From contig NIOB01000010.1 of NCBI GenBank assembly GCA_002189105.1, forward strand, positions 56,165-120,164: DNA of 64,000 nt, written 5' to 3'. Source of the DNA: Saccharibacillus soli. GTDB lineage: Bacteria; Bacillota; Bacilli; Paenibacillales; Paenibacillaceae. Shown in pieces: positions 43,674-50,999 of this stretch (position 1 is the stretch's first letter; each line of letters opens with the position of its first letter). A program made the translations under genes and the position numbers. The notes under the pieces were generated by a model. It did no database searches, was not told the DNA's origin, and saw only the letters and a list, made by a program, of their open reading frames with translations.

Positions 43674-44106
43674 GTTGTAATCTACGCTCCCGTGAGGGGG
43701 AGCGACAAGAATTTACGATCAATTAACTTCTGAATATGGAGAGTTTCAATCCACGCTCCCGCACGGGGAGCGACTCTACGGAACCGTCCTCGTCAGAAAG
43801 TTCAAAAATGTTTCAATCCACGCTTCCGCACGGGGAGCGACTGCAAGCATCCTCAATTCCTACGCCTGAGATTCAGTTTCAATCCACGCTCCCGCACGGG
43901 GAGCGACACCGTCAGAAATCCCATCCAAGATCGTTTGTCCGGTTTCAATCCACGCTCCCGCACGGGGAGCGACACGGGATGTACCGGCGTTGCGCGAAGC
44001 GCTCCGCGTTTCAATCCACGCTCCCGCACGGGGAGCGACTTGAGTTGCCTCATGCAGCGCCCGGTAAACGGTATGTTTCAATCCACGCTCCCGCACGGGG
44101 AGCGAC
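43674..44106 (-). CRISPR. Short CRISPR array, type I-C repeat class
   Basis: Six 32-base repeats start at 43743, 43810, 43876, 43942, 44008 and 44075; a degenerate seventh lies at 43674-43706. Each begins GTTTCAATCCACGCTCCC and ends GGGGAGCGAC on the plus strand; the repeat at 43810 has one change (CGCTTCC). Spacers are 34-36 bases and all different. In the transcribed (minus) direction the repeat ends in GTGGATTGAAAC, the 5' handle type of I-C crRNAs, and has a GCTCCCC/GGGGAGC-type stem. Degeneration of the left repeat and the leader on the right agree that transcription runs leftward. No cas gene lies in the window, so the array depends on genes elsewhere or is a relic. Confidence 0.93.
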
Positions 44107-44290
44107 TGTTCACCCTCTCAGCCCTTACCCCGCAAGGGCTGGCAGTGCTAAAAGTGCGAACCTCAAAATCGGCCCAATCAAAATAGGACAAAAACACAAG
44201 AAAAAACGTGAAATTCCTAGTGCCACGCGGGGTGCGAACCTCCCGGGGATTTCATGGGAGCTTGGGGTTCGCACTTTTGGAGCGTCCAAG
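44107..44290 (-). promoter_or_regulatory. CRISPR leader
   Basis: The sequence next to the youngest repeat holds an inverted pair AGCCCTT/AAGGGCT at 44119-44139, two copies of GTGCGAACCTC (44154-44164 and 44232-44242), an inverted GGTTCGCAC at 44266-44274, and an A-rich segment at 44170-44215. Leaders of type I-C arrays in Bacillota carry similar GTGCGAACC repeats. It probably contains the array promoter and the adaptation signals. Confidence 0.65.
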
Positions 44291-44577
44291 CTTCTACGCA
44301 CTTTTCAGTTCTCTTCTGAATTCACTCCAGCTTGCTCTCTGACCACTAACGGATCGAGGTGATGCTTAGAATGGAAAATCGTTCATTTTCTCGCATTTTC
44401 GGTGGGCATTTTTGTTCTAATCGTCTGTACAATCCGTTAGCTTCGATGGGCTGCTCAACTGCTGACCACCCAACTGCCTGAACAACAGTCCTCAGCTGCT
44501 TTCGCTTTCCGACTCGACTAACCTTCCGCTTTCCCAGCCTGTAGCTTCCACTCATTCCGCTCCAGCGACACGCCCCG
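44291..44577. other. Non-coding stretch beyond CRISPR leader, nothing identified
   Basis: No gene with a ribosome binding site or recognisable domain is seen between the CRISPR leader and the downstream end of the hydrolase-like gene. Confidence 0.45.
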
Positions 44578-45693
44578 TCAGTCCGAATACGCGCTCGTAT
44601 CCTGCGCGATCCACACCAGCGCCGCCTCAAGCCGCGGCGCAAAGTCCGCCGGGTAATCATGCCCCATCCCCGGCAACATCTCCAGCCGGAATTCCAGCTC
44701 CGCTTCCTGCATCGCTTCCATCAGCGCTTCCGCTGCTTCGCACCCTTCGGAATCTTCGGTGCCTACAAGCAGTACCACGCGCGGCGTTCGGCCTTCCAGC
44801 CGTCCGAGTGCCTCCGCCCATTCGCCCGGCTCTGCCAGCCAGGGCGAGACCAACACCAGGCCCTCCGCTGGCAGCTCGTCGTGCAATAGCGCGTTCAGCG
44901 CCACCTCGGCTCCGGCCGAGAAGGCGCCCAACACGACGGGCGCTTCCTCCTCATTCGAGGCCGCGCCGCGGATCGTCTCCAGATGCTCGCGCAGCTCAGC
45001 CGCGCCCAGGTCGATGTCGTCCCAGCCATAGGCGTCCGAGAACCTCATCTGCGAGGAGCGGACGAGGCCGACCGTCCAACCGGCACGCGAAGCCGTGCCC
45101 CAGAACGGCGCCGAATCACGCTCGTTCTCTTGATCGCCATGCAGCGCCAGCAGCAGCGGTCGCGCAGCAGCGGCCAGCCTCTTATCTGCCTGAACACTGG
45201 CGGCTTCTCCACCATCCTGCCCCGGTTCACCCGCCTGAACACCGGCGGCTTCTCCATTCTCTCCACCCAGCACTACAAGCCCCGGCGCCGCATTCCCAAG
45301 CGCCGCCTCCTCGCGCTTGGCGCACAGATCCGCCAATTCAGCGAATCCGTCCATCCCGCGCAGCGGCTCCAGATCTTCATCTTCCAGCAGGTAATCCGCT
45401 GGATACCAGAAGCCGTCATCCATGACTGCTTTGCGCAGAAGCTTCAGCGCTTCGTCCGTATGACCGGAAGCAGCGGCCAGCGCATAGAGCAGATTGCTTT
45501 TTCGAGCATCTGGGACGGTAGATTCCGTGATGAAGTCCGGAGCATTACCTACCTCGCTCACTCCCTGCCCATTCAAACGCTCTCCACCCCGTACGGACTG
45601 CTCCTGCACAAACCGATAAGCCGCTTCTGCTCCCTGCCCTTCCCGAATACGCAGCGTTTCATTAAGTAAACGTGTAGCGGTCATTTTCTCCAT
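44578..45693 (-). CDS. Alpha/beta hydrolase-like protein with helical N-terminal domain
   Basis: The product has 371 residues. The first 130 are helical and TPR-like (ARKSNLLYALAAASGHTDEALKLLRKAV). A low-complexity Gly/Glu/Ala/Gln linker (about 133-170) contains an internal duplication, GEAAGVQAGEPGQDG then GEAASVQADK. The rest has the alpha/beta hydrolase order: LLLALHGDQEN, nucleophile elbow GAFSAGAE, VGTEDSEG with a candidate Asp, and GMGHDYP with the catalytic His. It is likely an intracellular esterase or related enzyme; the substrate is unknown. Start is uncertain between 45693 and an ATG three codons later, both with weak sites. It follows map by 9 bases. Confidence 0.7.
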   Translation of the reverse strand: MEKMTATRLLNETLRIREGQGAEAAYRFVQEQSVRGGERLNGQGVSEVGNAPDFITESTVPDARKSNLLYALAAASGHTDEALKLLRKAVMDDGFWYPADYLLEDEDLEPLRGMDGFAELADLCAKREEAALGNAAPGLVVLGGENGEAAGVQAGEPGQDGGEAASVQADKRLAAAARPLLLALHGDQENERDSAPFWGTASRAGWTVGLVRSSQMRFSDAYGWDDIDLGAAELREHLETIRGAASNEEEAPVVLGAFSAGAEVALNALLHDELPAEGLVLVSPWLAEPGEWAEALGRLEGRTPRVVLLVGTEDSEGCEAAEALMEAMQEAELEFRLEMLPGMGHDYPADFAPRLEAALVWIAQDTSAYSD

Positions 45694-45702
45694 AGTCGAG
45701 GC

Positions 45703-46449
45703 CTATTTCGTCAAAATGATCGGCTCACCTTTGGTGATAATCATCGTATGCTCATATTGAGCCACCAGGCTGCCGTCATCCGCTCTCAGTGTCCAACCGT
45801 CATGCTCATCTTCAAACACTTCACGCGCATTGGTCGATACAAATGGCTCAAATGCGATTACCGTGCCATCTTTCCACAGGTCGGTATCCGTTGGATCATA
45901 ATAGCTCAGAATATACTCGGGTTCGTCATGCAGTGCTGTACCAATGCCGTGCCCAGTCAGCGTCTCGATGATGTTGAAACCGTGACGACGCGCAACGTTA
46001 TAAGCGGCTTTGCCGGCGTTATTGCGCTTGGAACCTGCCTTGATCTTGGCGGCTCCTGCTTCGAACGCTTCAACAGCGGCTTCACACAGCTCAACCAGGC
46101 GAGGATCGCCTTTGCCCACAACAAACGACACACCTGTATCCGCAAAATATCCGTCGCACGAAGCCGATACATCCACGTTTACCAGGTCGCCTTCTTGAAT
46201 AACTCGCTCGCTTGGAATACCGTGAGCGACTTCTTCGTTGACGCTGATGCAGGTATACCCTGGGAAGTCGTAAGTGGATTTTGGAGCGGACACAGCGCCA
46301 TGTTCTTCAAACAGCTCCGCTGCGCGGCGGTCAAGATCAAGGGTGCGTACGCCCGGTTTGGCCATTTCCTTCAGCTCATCGCGGATGAGCGCGACGATTC
46401 TGCCGATTTTTTTCAATCCTTCGAGTTCTTGCTCGGTTTTAACGATCAT
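45703..46449 (-). CDS. map: Methionine aminopeptidase type I
   Basis: The product has 248 residues, the standard length. All metal ligands are present: Asp93 (VNVDVS), Asp104 (FADTG), His167 (TGHGIG), Glu201 (FEPFV) and Glu233 (QYEHT), plus the substrate His76 (AHGIPS). It removes the initiator methionine from nascent proteins. ATG at 46449 is selected for AAAGGAG 8 bases upstream; the frame is open nine codons further. It is outside the usual ribosomal-protein operon, so a second map copy is likely elsewhere. Confidence 0.93.
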   Translation of the reverse strand: MIVKTEQELEGLKKIGRIVALIRDELKEMAKPGVRTLDLDRRAAELFEEHGAVSAPKSTYDFPGYTCISVNEEVAHGIPSERVIQEGDLVNVDVSASCDGYFADTGVSFVVGKGDPRLVELCEAAVEAFEAGAAKIKAGSKRNNAGKAAYNVARRHGFNIIETLTGHGIGTALHDEPEYILSYYDPTDTDLWKDGTVIAFEPFVSTNAREVFEDEHDGWTLRADDGSLVAQYEHTMIITKGEPIILTK

Positions 46450-46665
46450 GTTGTCTTCTCCTTTGTCTCTGCACATAAAATGTGGGGCCTACCGCAAGCC
46501 TTGCCCGGCAGCCCCTATAACTTGCCCGGTGCCGCCGCGAATCTTGAATGCAGCGTTCGGGGATTGTAACTTCGCTGATGCTGATGATTGCGCTAACGTC
46601 ATATTTCCTTTTGCCATTACTCTCTATTATAGCACTGTGTGAGTCCCCATTTCCCCTTTGACCGC

Positions 46666-46697
46666 AAAAAAGGCTCCGGGTATTTCCCCCGAAACCT
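46666..46697 (-). terminator. Terminator after secreted CE2-type esterase
   Basis: On the minus strand AAGGTTTCGGG and CCCGGAGCCTT pair with G-U wobbles around GGAAATA, followed by TTTTTTG. Confidence 0.65.
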
Positions 46698-46702
46698 TAC
46701 CT

Positions 46703-47791
46703 TCATTCATCCCATGCGTTTTGCAGCGCCTCCGAAAGACGATCGGCCATTTTCCTATTTCCCTCAACCGACGGATGCAGGCCATCGCTGTAATCGCCCT
46801 CCGACAACCATCCAGCGGTATCGATTACATACAGCTTGGTGTCCCCGTCCGCCTGGCGAAGTTCGACGGCTTGCTGCGTTTCCTTATTCATATATCCATG
46901 CAGCGGTCGCAGGACAAACAGTTCGGCATCCGGATGCGCCTGACGCAGACGTTCAAGAAACCGCACATACGTCTGGGTAAATACGTTCCGGTCGATCTGT
47001 GCCCGACCATCATTTGTTCCAATATTCACGACTACCGCATCTGGCTGCCGCCCCTGGAAGTTCCATTCCGGCGAATCGGCATAATCCAGCGGCTGAAGCT
47101 TGAAATATTGTTCGCTCATTCCCCTTGGTGGCAGTCCGTTGCAGGAGACTCCATCGGTCAGACAAATACCCGTATACGCAATTTGCGTATGATCCACGCC
47201 CAGCTTCTCTCCCGTCAGCCAGGCATACGAATCCAGCGCCACATCGGGGTTTTTGTAGCCGACCGTAATCGAATCGCCGACAAACTCAATCCAGCGATCA
47301 CGTTCAGGTACGGCGACCGTCTCCGCCCCTTCGTCCAGCAGCAGCCCTCGAAAAACAATCGTATCCCGAATATCGCGGGTCACCACGGTTAAGGTATGTT
47401 CGCCAGGGAGCAGCCGTTGGGGAGTCAGATTCACCAATCCGAGAGCGCTCGGGTACAGCTTAAACGGCCCTCCATCAATCGACACATAAATATTGGAACG
47501 TGAGGGAGCTGCCACATCCCCAAGCCGCAGCTTGGCGCTCGTTCCCGTAAACCCCATCGTTAACGAGGTTCCCGCCCAGTATCCTCGGTAAATCCCCGGA
47601 ACGGAAGTGTCCCAGCGGCCCACATAATGAATGTTCGGATCGTCGGGTTCGACAGAGAACACATCAGCGTTCACTCGCCCAATCGATGGCGAAGCCAACA
47701 GCACGGTAGCCGCCAGCAGCAGCCAGACCAGCCAGGTTCGGTTATGAAGGGCAAGGTGACGGGGCAATTTCGGGGAATAGCGGATGTTCAA
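46703..47791 (-). CDS. Secreted SGNH/GDSL carbohydrate esterase, CE2-like
   Basis: The product has 362 residues. An N-terminal hydrophobic segment (WLVWLLLAATVLLASPS, about 20-36) acts as a signal peptide or anchor. A jelly-roll domain (about 55-155, GYWAGTSLTMGFTGTSAKL) precedes the SGNH domain with EFVGDSITVGY (nucleophile Ser), VNIGTND and SDGLHPSVEGN (Asp/His). It is the CE2 layout of acetylxylan esterases and probably deacetylates plant polysaccharides outside the cell, complementing the cytoplasmic homologue at 1317-2378. The start is TTG, with AAGGAG 8 bases upstream. Monocistronic. Confidence 0.8.
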   Translation of the reverse strand: MNIRYSPKLPRHLALHNRTWLVWLLLAATVLLASPSIGRVNADVFSVEPDDPNIHYVGRWDTSVPGIYRGYWAGTSLTMGFTGTSAKLRLGDVAAPSRSNIYVSIDGGPFKLYPSALGLVNLTPQRLLPGEHTLTVVTRDIRDTIVFRGLLLDEGAETVAVPERDRWIEFVGDSITVGYKNPDVALDSYAWLTGEKLGVDHTQIAYTGICLTDGVSCNGLPPRGMSEQYFKLQPLDYADSPEWNFQGRQPDAVVVNIGTNDGRAQIDRNVFTQTYVRFLERLRQAHPDAELFVLRPLHGYMNKETQQAVELRQADGDTKLYVIDTAGWLSEGDYSDGLHPSVEGNRKMADRLSEALQNAWDE

Positions 47792-47893
47792 TCTGTTCTC
47801 TCCTTGCGTTTGAGATGGTCTGCTGCATTATTATAGCTCTTTTCCACATGTAATCCAGCAACCATATGCAAAAAAAGCCGCTCGACAAGCATC

Positions 47894-47922
47894 TTGACAG
47901 GATGTATATCCAGCAGTATGAT
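47894..47922 (+). promoter_or_regulatory. Sigma-A promoter of the M-box transcript
   Basis: TTGACA at 47894-47899 and TATGAT at 47917-47922 are separated by exactly 17 bases. Transcription would begin near 47930, just before the M-box aptamer. Confidence 0.82.
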
Positions 47923-47939
47923 CGCAAGGTAATTCATAT

Positions 47940-48178
47940 GTAGATCCTCGTTAGGTGAGGCTCCTATACAAACACAGGCCACTGCCCGGAAACATCGAGA
48001 GATGCCAATGGGTAGAACAGGAACTGCCGGATCAAGGCTTTTCATAAGGTGGCTAAAGGACTTCGTTTTCCACGTTGTTCTTTTACGTTGTATAGTGCTA
48101 AAGCTCAACTCAGGGATACCGGATTGGCATATTCCGTATGCCTGGACGCGCCCTTCAGTTGAGCTGAAGGGCGTTTTT
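47940..48178 (+). ncRNA. M-box (ykoK leader) Mg2+ riboswitch with terminator
   Basis: The aptamer shows the M-box signature in order: CTCGTTAGGTGAGGCTCCTA at 47947-47966, ACTGCCCGGAAAC near 47981-47993, GCCAATGGGTAGAACAGGAA at 48004-48023, AAGGCTTTTCATAAGGTGGC near 48034-48053, and AGTGCTAAAGCTC at 48094-48106. The terminator is CGCCCTTCAG, loop TTGAG, CTGAAGGGCG, TTTTT (48149-48178). The aptamer's last segment AGCTCAACT (48102-48110) is complementary to AGTTGAGCT (48157-48165) inside the terminator, so an antiterminator can form. High Mg2+ should favour termination and low Mg2+ read-through into the DUF1003 gene. Confidence 0.92.
48149..48178 (+). terminator. Regulated terminator of the M-box leader
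   Basis: A 10-pair stem with a five-base loop and five T residues, overlapping the antiterminator sequence described for the riboswitch. Confidence 0.88.
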
Positions 48179-48423
48179 GATTTGGACACCTGTCCGCCCG
48201 TAGGAACAGAAACGAACAGAAGCATTCACCTTGCCAACAGGATCAGGAAAGGAGTTGAACCATCCTCGATGAGGAGTCGATTATCATCGGAATCCAGTCC
48301 AGAATCCATAAATCCAGAGGCAGTCGGGTTAACAAATGATCGCTTATTCGAGTATGGAGCCAGCTCCTTTCTACGGATTGAAGATCAAGACCGGACTGCC
48401 TGACATCGAAGGAGGCCGTCCAC

Positions 48424-48975
48424 ATGTCCAAAATGAATTTCTTTCAAAAAAAAGGAACTCCCTCTCTTCCTGTTTCTCATATTCAAGGCTTTGATATTGA
48501 ACTGAATCCGGAGAATAGACAGCGCATTGATCGACTGGTCGATCATTACGAGAGAAGCATCGTATCCCACCTGGATGAAGCTTATCAAAAAAAGACAAGC
48601 TGGTCGGATCGGCTTGCGGATCGCATGGCAGCCTTCGGCGGCAGTTGGGCATTCATTGTCTATTTTGCGATTTTTCTGGTGGTATGGGTGGGTTGGAACA
48701 GCACACCGTTTACCCGCAGCCATTTTGATGAACCGCCATTTATCTTGTTAAACCTGTGTTTGTCTTTTATTGCTGCGTTCCAGGCTCCCGTGATTATGAT
48801 GAGTCAGAACCGACAGGCTTCACGAGACAAACATGAATCCATTATCGACTTTGCTATTAACTACAAGGCCGAACAAGAGATTGATGACATGCAGAGCCAT
48901 CTGCATCGAATCGAAAGCGAATTGATCGAGGTCAAGAAGCTGCTGCTTGCCCACACTGAACAAAGAGAGCGGTAA
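48424..48975 (+). CDS. DUF1003 membrane protein under M-box control
   Basis: The product has 183 residues: a charged N-terminal region, a conserved amphipathic block SWSDRLADRMAAFGGSWAFI, two membrane helices (about 73-94 and 101-123, separated by GWNSTPFTRSHFDEPPF), the conserved FQAPVIMMSQNRQASRDKH, and a C-terminal coiled coil (EIDDMQSHLHRIESELIEVKKLL). It belongs to the DUF1003 family of unknown function. GAAGGAGG lies 8 bases before the ATG. It is the only gene after the M-box leader, which suggests a part in Mg2+ uptake or adaptation. The C-terminal coiled coil suggests oligomers. Confidence 0.85.
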   Translation: MSKMNFFQKKGTPSLPVSHIQGFDIELNPENRQRIDRLVDHYERSIVSHLDEAYQKKTSWSDRLADRMAAFGGSWAFIVYFAIFLVVWVGWNSTPFTRSHFDEPPFILLNLCLSFIAAFQAPVIMMSQNRQASRDKHESIIDFAINYKAEQEIDDMQSHLHRIESELIEVKKLLLAHTEQRER

Positions 48976-49066
48976 GCAAATGCACCTGTCCATGTGGAAT
49001 AAGGAATCGGCAGATGAACAAGGTCTTATAAGAATGGAAGTCTAGCGGAACCACGGATCAACACAA

Positions 49067-49101
49067 AAACGGCTTTGCCCGAAATTGGAGCAAAGCCGTT
49101 T
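49067..49101. terminator. Bidirectional terminator between DUF1003 and alcohol dehydrogenase
   Basis: AAACGGCTTTGC and GCAAAGCCGTTT form a 12-pair stem around an 11-base loop between convergent genes. Confidence 0.88.
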
Positions 49102-49161
49102 ATTATTGCCGCGCTGATGAATAAACGTCACTCTAAATGGAATCAGACTTCTGATCGACCG

Positions 49162-50202
49162 TTACAGCGTAGCGATGTCGATAACAAAGCGATATTTGAC
49201 ATCTGACTTCATCACGCGCTCCCAAGCTTCGTCAATCCGATCCGCAGAAATGACTTCGATCTCTGGCGTAATGTTATGCTCGGCGCAGAAGTCCAGCATT
49301 TCCTGAGTTTCGCGGATGCCGCCGATCGACGAGCCTGCGAATGAACGACGTTTGCCAATCAAGGAGAACACCTGAACTGGCAGCGGTTCGGCTGGTGCAC
49401 CGACGTTAACCAGGGTACCATCAACCGCCAGCAGCGACAGGTAGGCGTTAATGTCGATCTGTGCACTTACTGTATTGATAATCAGGTCAAACGAACCAGC
49501 CAGCGATTTAAACGTCTCCACATCACTGGTTGCATAATAATGGTCGGCTCCAAGCTTCAGCCCATCTTCTTTCTTTTTCAGCGTTTGCGACAGTACCGTC
49601 ACTTCCGCACCCATCGCATGAGCAAATTTCACGGCCATATGCCCCAGTCCACCGAGTCCCACTACCGCGACCTTCTGACCCGCTTTTACATCCCAATGGC
49701 GCAGCGGTGAATAAGTCGTAATCCCGGCGCACAGCAGTGGAGCAGCCGCTTCCAACGAGAGAGCATCCGGAATCCGCACAACGAAATCTTCCGTGACTAC
49801 AATATGGCTGGAGTAACCGCCCTGCGTGTATTGACCGTAACGATCGACGGAGCCGTATGTACCTGTCATTCCTTCCAGACAGTATTGCTCCTCGCCTTCG
49901 TGACAGTGTACACATTCGCCGCAGGAATCGACCATGCAGCCTACGCCTACCCGGTCTCCGACTGCATGTTTGGTTACAGCCGACCCTACCGCTGCCACGA
50001 TCCCGGCAATTTCATGTCCGGGCACGAATGGATACTGCACCGGACCCCACTCTCCACGAGCGCTGTGAATATCCGAATGGCAGATGCCCGCATATTTGAT
50101 CTCGATCAAGATGTCATGAGGTTGAAGCTCACGACGCTGGATTTCGGTCGGTTGAAAAGGACCGGCTGAATCGAAGACGGCACGTGCTTGAGCTGTTGAC
50201 AT
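49162..50202 (-). CDS. Zinc-dependent alcohol dehydrogenase, CAD/YahK type
   Basis: The product has 346 residues with catalytic zinc ligands in [15 protein letters not shown] and [10 protein letters not shown], the structural zinc cluster in [20 protein letters not shown], and the Rossmann motif [13 protein letters not shown]. It reduces aldehydes or oxidises alcohols with NAD(P)H, resembling the broad-range aldehyde reductases of the cinnamyl alcohol dehydrogenase group. ATG at 50202 has AGGAGGT 6 bases upstream; the open frame extends 15 codons more. It is divergent from a MerR regulator and has a MerR-type promoter with 19-base spacing, so it is probably induced by reactive aldehydes or a related stress. 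Confidence 0.9.
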   Translation of the reverse strand: MSTAQARAVFDSAGPFQPTEIQRRELQPHDILIEIKYAGICHSDIHSARGEWGPVQYPFVPGHEIAGIVAAVGSAVTKHAVGDRVGVGCMVDSCGECVHCHEGEEQYCLEGMTGTYGSVDRYGQYTQGGYSSHIVVTEDFVVRIPDALSLEAAAPLLCAGITTYSPLRHWDVKAGQKVAVVGLGGLGHMAVKFAHAMGAEVTVLSQTLKKKEDGLKLGADHYYATSDVETFKSLAGSFDLIINTVSAQIDINAYLSLLAVDGTLVNVGAPAEPLPVQVFSLIGKRRSFAGSSIGGIRETQEMLDFCAEHNITPEIEVISADRIDEAWERVMKSDVKYRFVIDIATL

Positions 50203-50252
50203 AAGATGACCTCCTGAAGGTGTAGTATCGGATAAATTCACTTGCATCTTCC

Positions 50253-50283
50253 ATGCTAATCCCTAGAGTCAACTCTAAGTCAA
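50253..50283 (-). promoter_or_regulatory. MerR-type promoter and operator of the alcohol dehydrogenase
   Basis: On the minus strand TTGACT (50278-50283) and TAGCAT (50253-50258) are 19 bases apart, the overlong spacing that MerR proteins correct by DNA twisting. The spacer holds the dyad CTTAGAGT-TG-ACTCTAGG, like the operator of AdhR/NmlR regulators. Confidence 0.75.
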
Positions 50284-50432
50284 CCCTCTTTTGTGCAAAA
50301 AGTTCCGGCATGAGGTTGATTCTTTGACTGCCCAAGATGCCCGTGCTACAATCAGAAAAATTTGAAGTTCGCTCGAAGTTCTATCTCTTGAACCTTAAAC
50401 ACTTGAACATTAGACAGAGGAGATCAACATTG

Positions 50433-50849
50433 ATGAAGACTTATACGATTGGCGAAGCTGCTAAAGCTCTAAATCTTACTCCATATACCCTGCGCTATTA
50501 TGACAAAGAAGGACTCCTGCCGTTTGTGGAACGCACCTCGGGCGGCACCCGATTTTTCAAAGAGTCTGATCTGGACGCCCTGCGAATCATCGAATGTCTG
50601 AAAATGACCGGGATGCCGATCAAGGAGATCAAGACGTTCATTGACTGGTGTTCCGATGGTGACGCTACTCTTCAGGAGCGATTCAACATGTTTCAGGAAC
50701 GCAAAGCCGCTGTAGAAGCCCAGATGCAGGAGCTGATGCAGACGATGCGCGTCATTGAGCATAAATGCGAGTATTACCAAGCCGCCCTGGATGCCGGAAC
50801 CGAAGCGATTCATCATGATAAACAGATTGCAAAGGCGCTGGCGCATTGA
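50433..50849 (+). CDS. MerR family transcriptional regulator, AdhR/NmlR-like
   Basis: The product has 138 residues: the MerR winged helix (YTIGEAAKALNLTPYTLRYYDKEGLLPFVERTSGGTRFF, about 3-42), a second DNA-contact region and a long dimerisation coiled coil (about 80-120). Two cysteines (Cys48 in IIECLKM and Cys62 in IDWCSDG) and a later Cys (HKCEYY) could sense electrophiles. ATG at 50433 has AGAGGAG 10 bases upstream; an earlier in-frame ATG at 50337 lacks a site. It is divergent from the dehydrogenase and likely controls it through the dyad at 50253-50283. Confidence 0.87.
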   Translation: MKTYTIGEAAKALNLTPYTLRYYDKEGLLPFVERTSGGTRFFKESDLDALRIIECLKMTGMPIKEIKTFIDWCSDGDATLQERFNMFQERKAAVEAQMQELMQTMRVIEHKCEYYQAALDAGTEAIHHDKQIAKALAH

Positions 50850-50923
50850 ACGAGCAGGACAACCAAGCGCATTCTCCTGTCGAACAAGAAGAGACCGTAA
50901 CCAAACCTACTAAAAGGAAACAC

Positions 50924-50962
50924 AAAAAGGATTAGCACAGTTTCGACTGCGCTAATCCTTTT
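50924..50962. terminator. Bidirectional terminator between merR-type gene and glmS
   Basis: AAAAGGATTAGC and GCTAATCCTTTT enclose an inner CAGT-TTCG-ACTG stem between two convergent genes. Confidence 0.9.
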
Positions 50963-50999
50963 CTTAGGCGTTATGCTATTCGATTTATAAGATCGCTTC

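Noticed and set aside
43736-44362. Open frame of 208 codons across the CRISPR array
   Set aside because: It translates the repeats (FNPRSRTGSD/FQSTLPHGER) and has no ribosome binding site or family.
48002-48403. Plus-strand frame of 133 codons upstream of the DUF1003 gene
   Set aside because: It runs through the M-box aptamer and terminator and has no ribosome binding site at a suitable distance.
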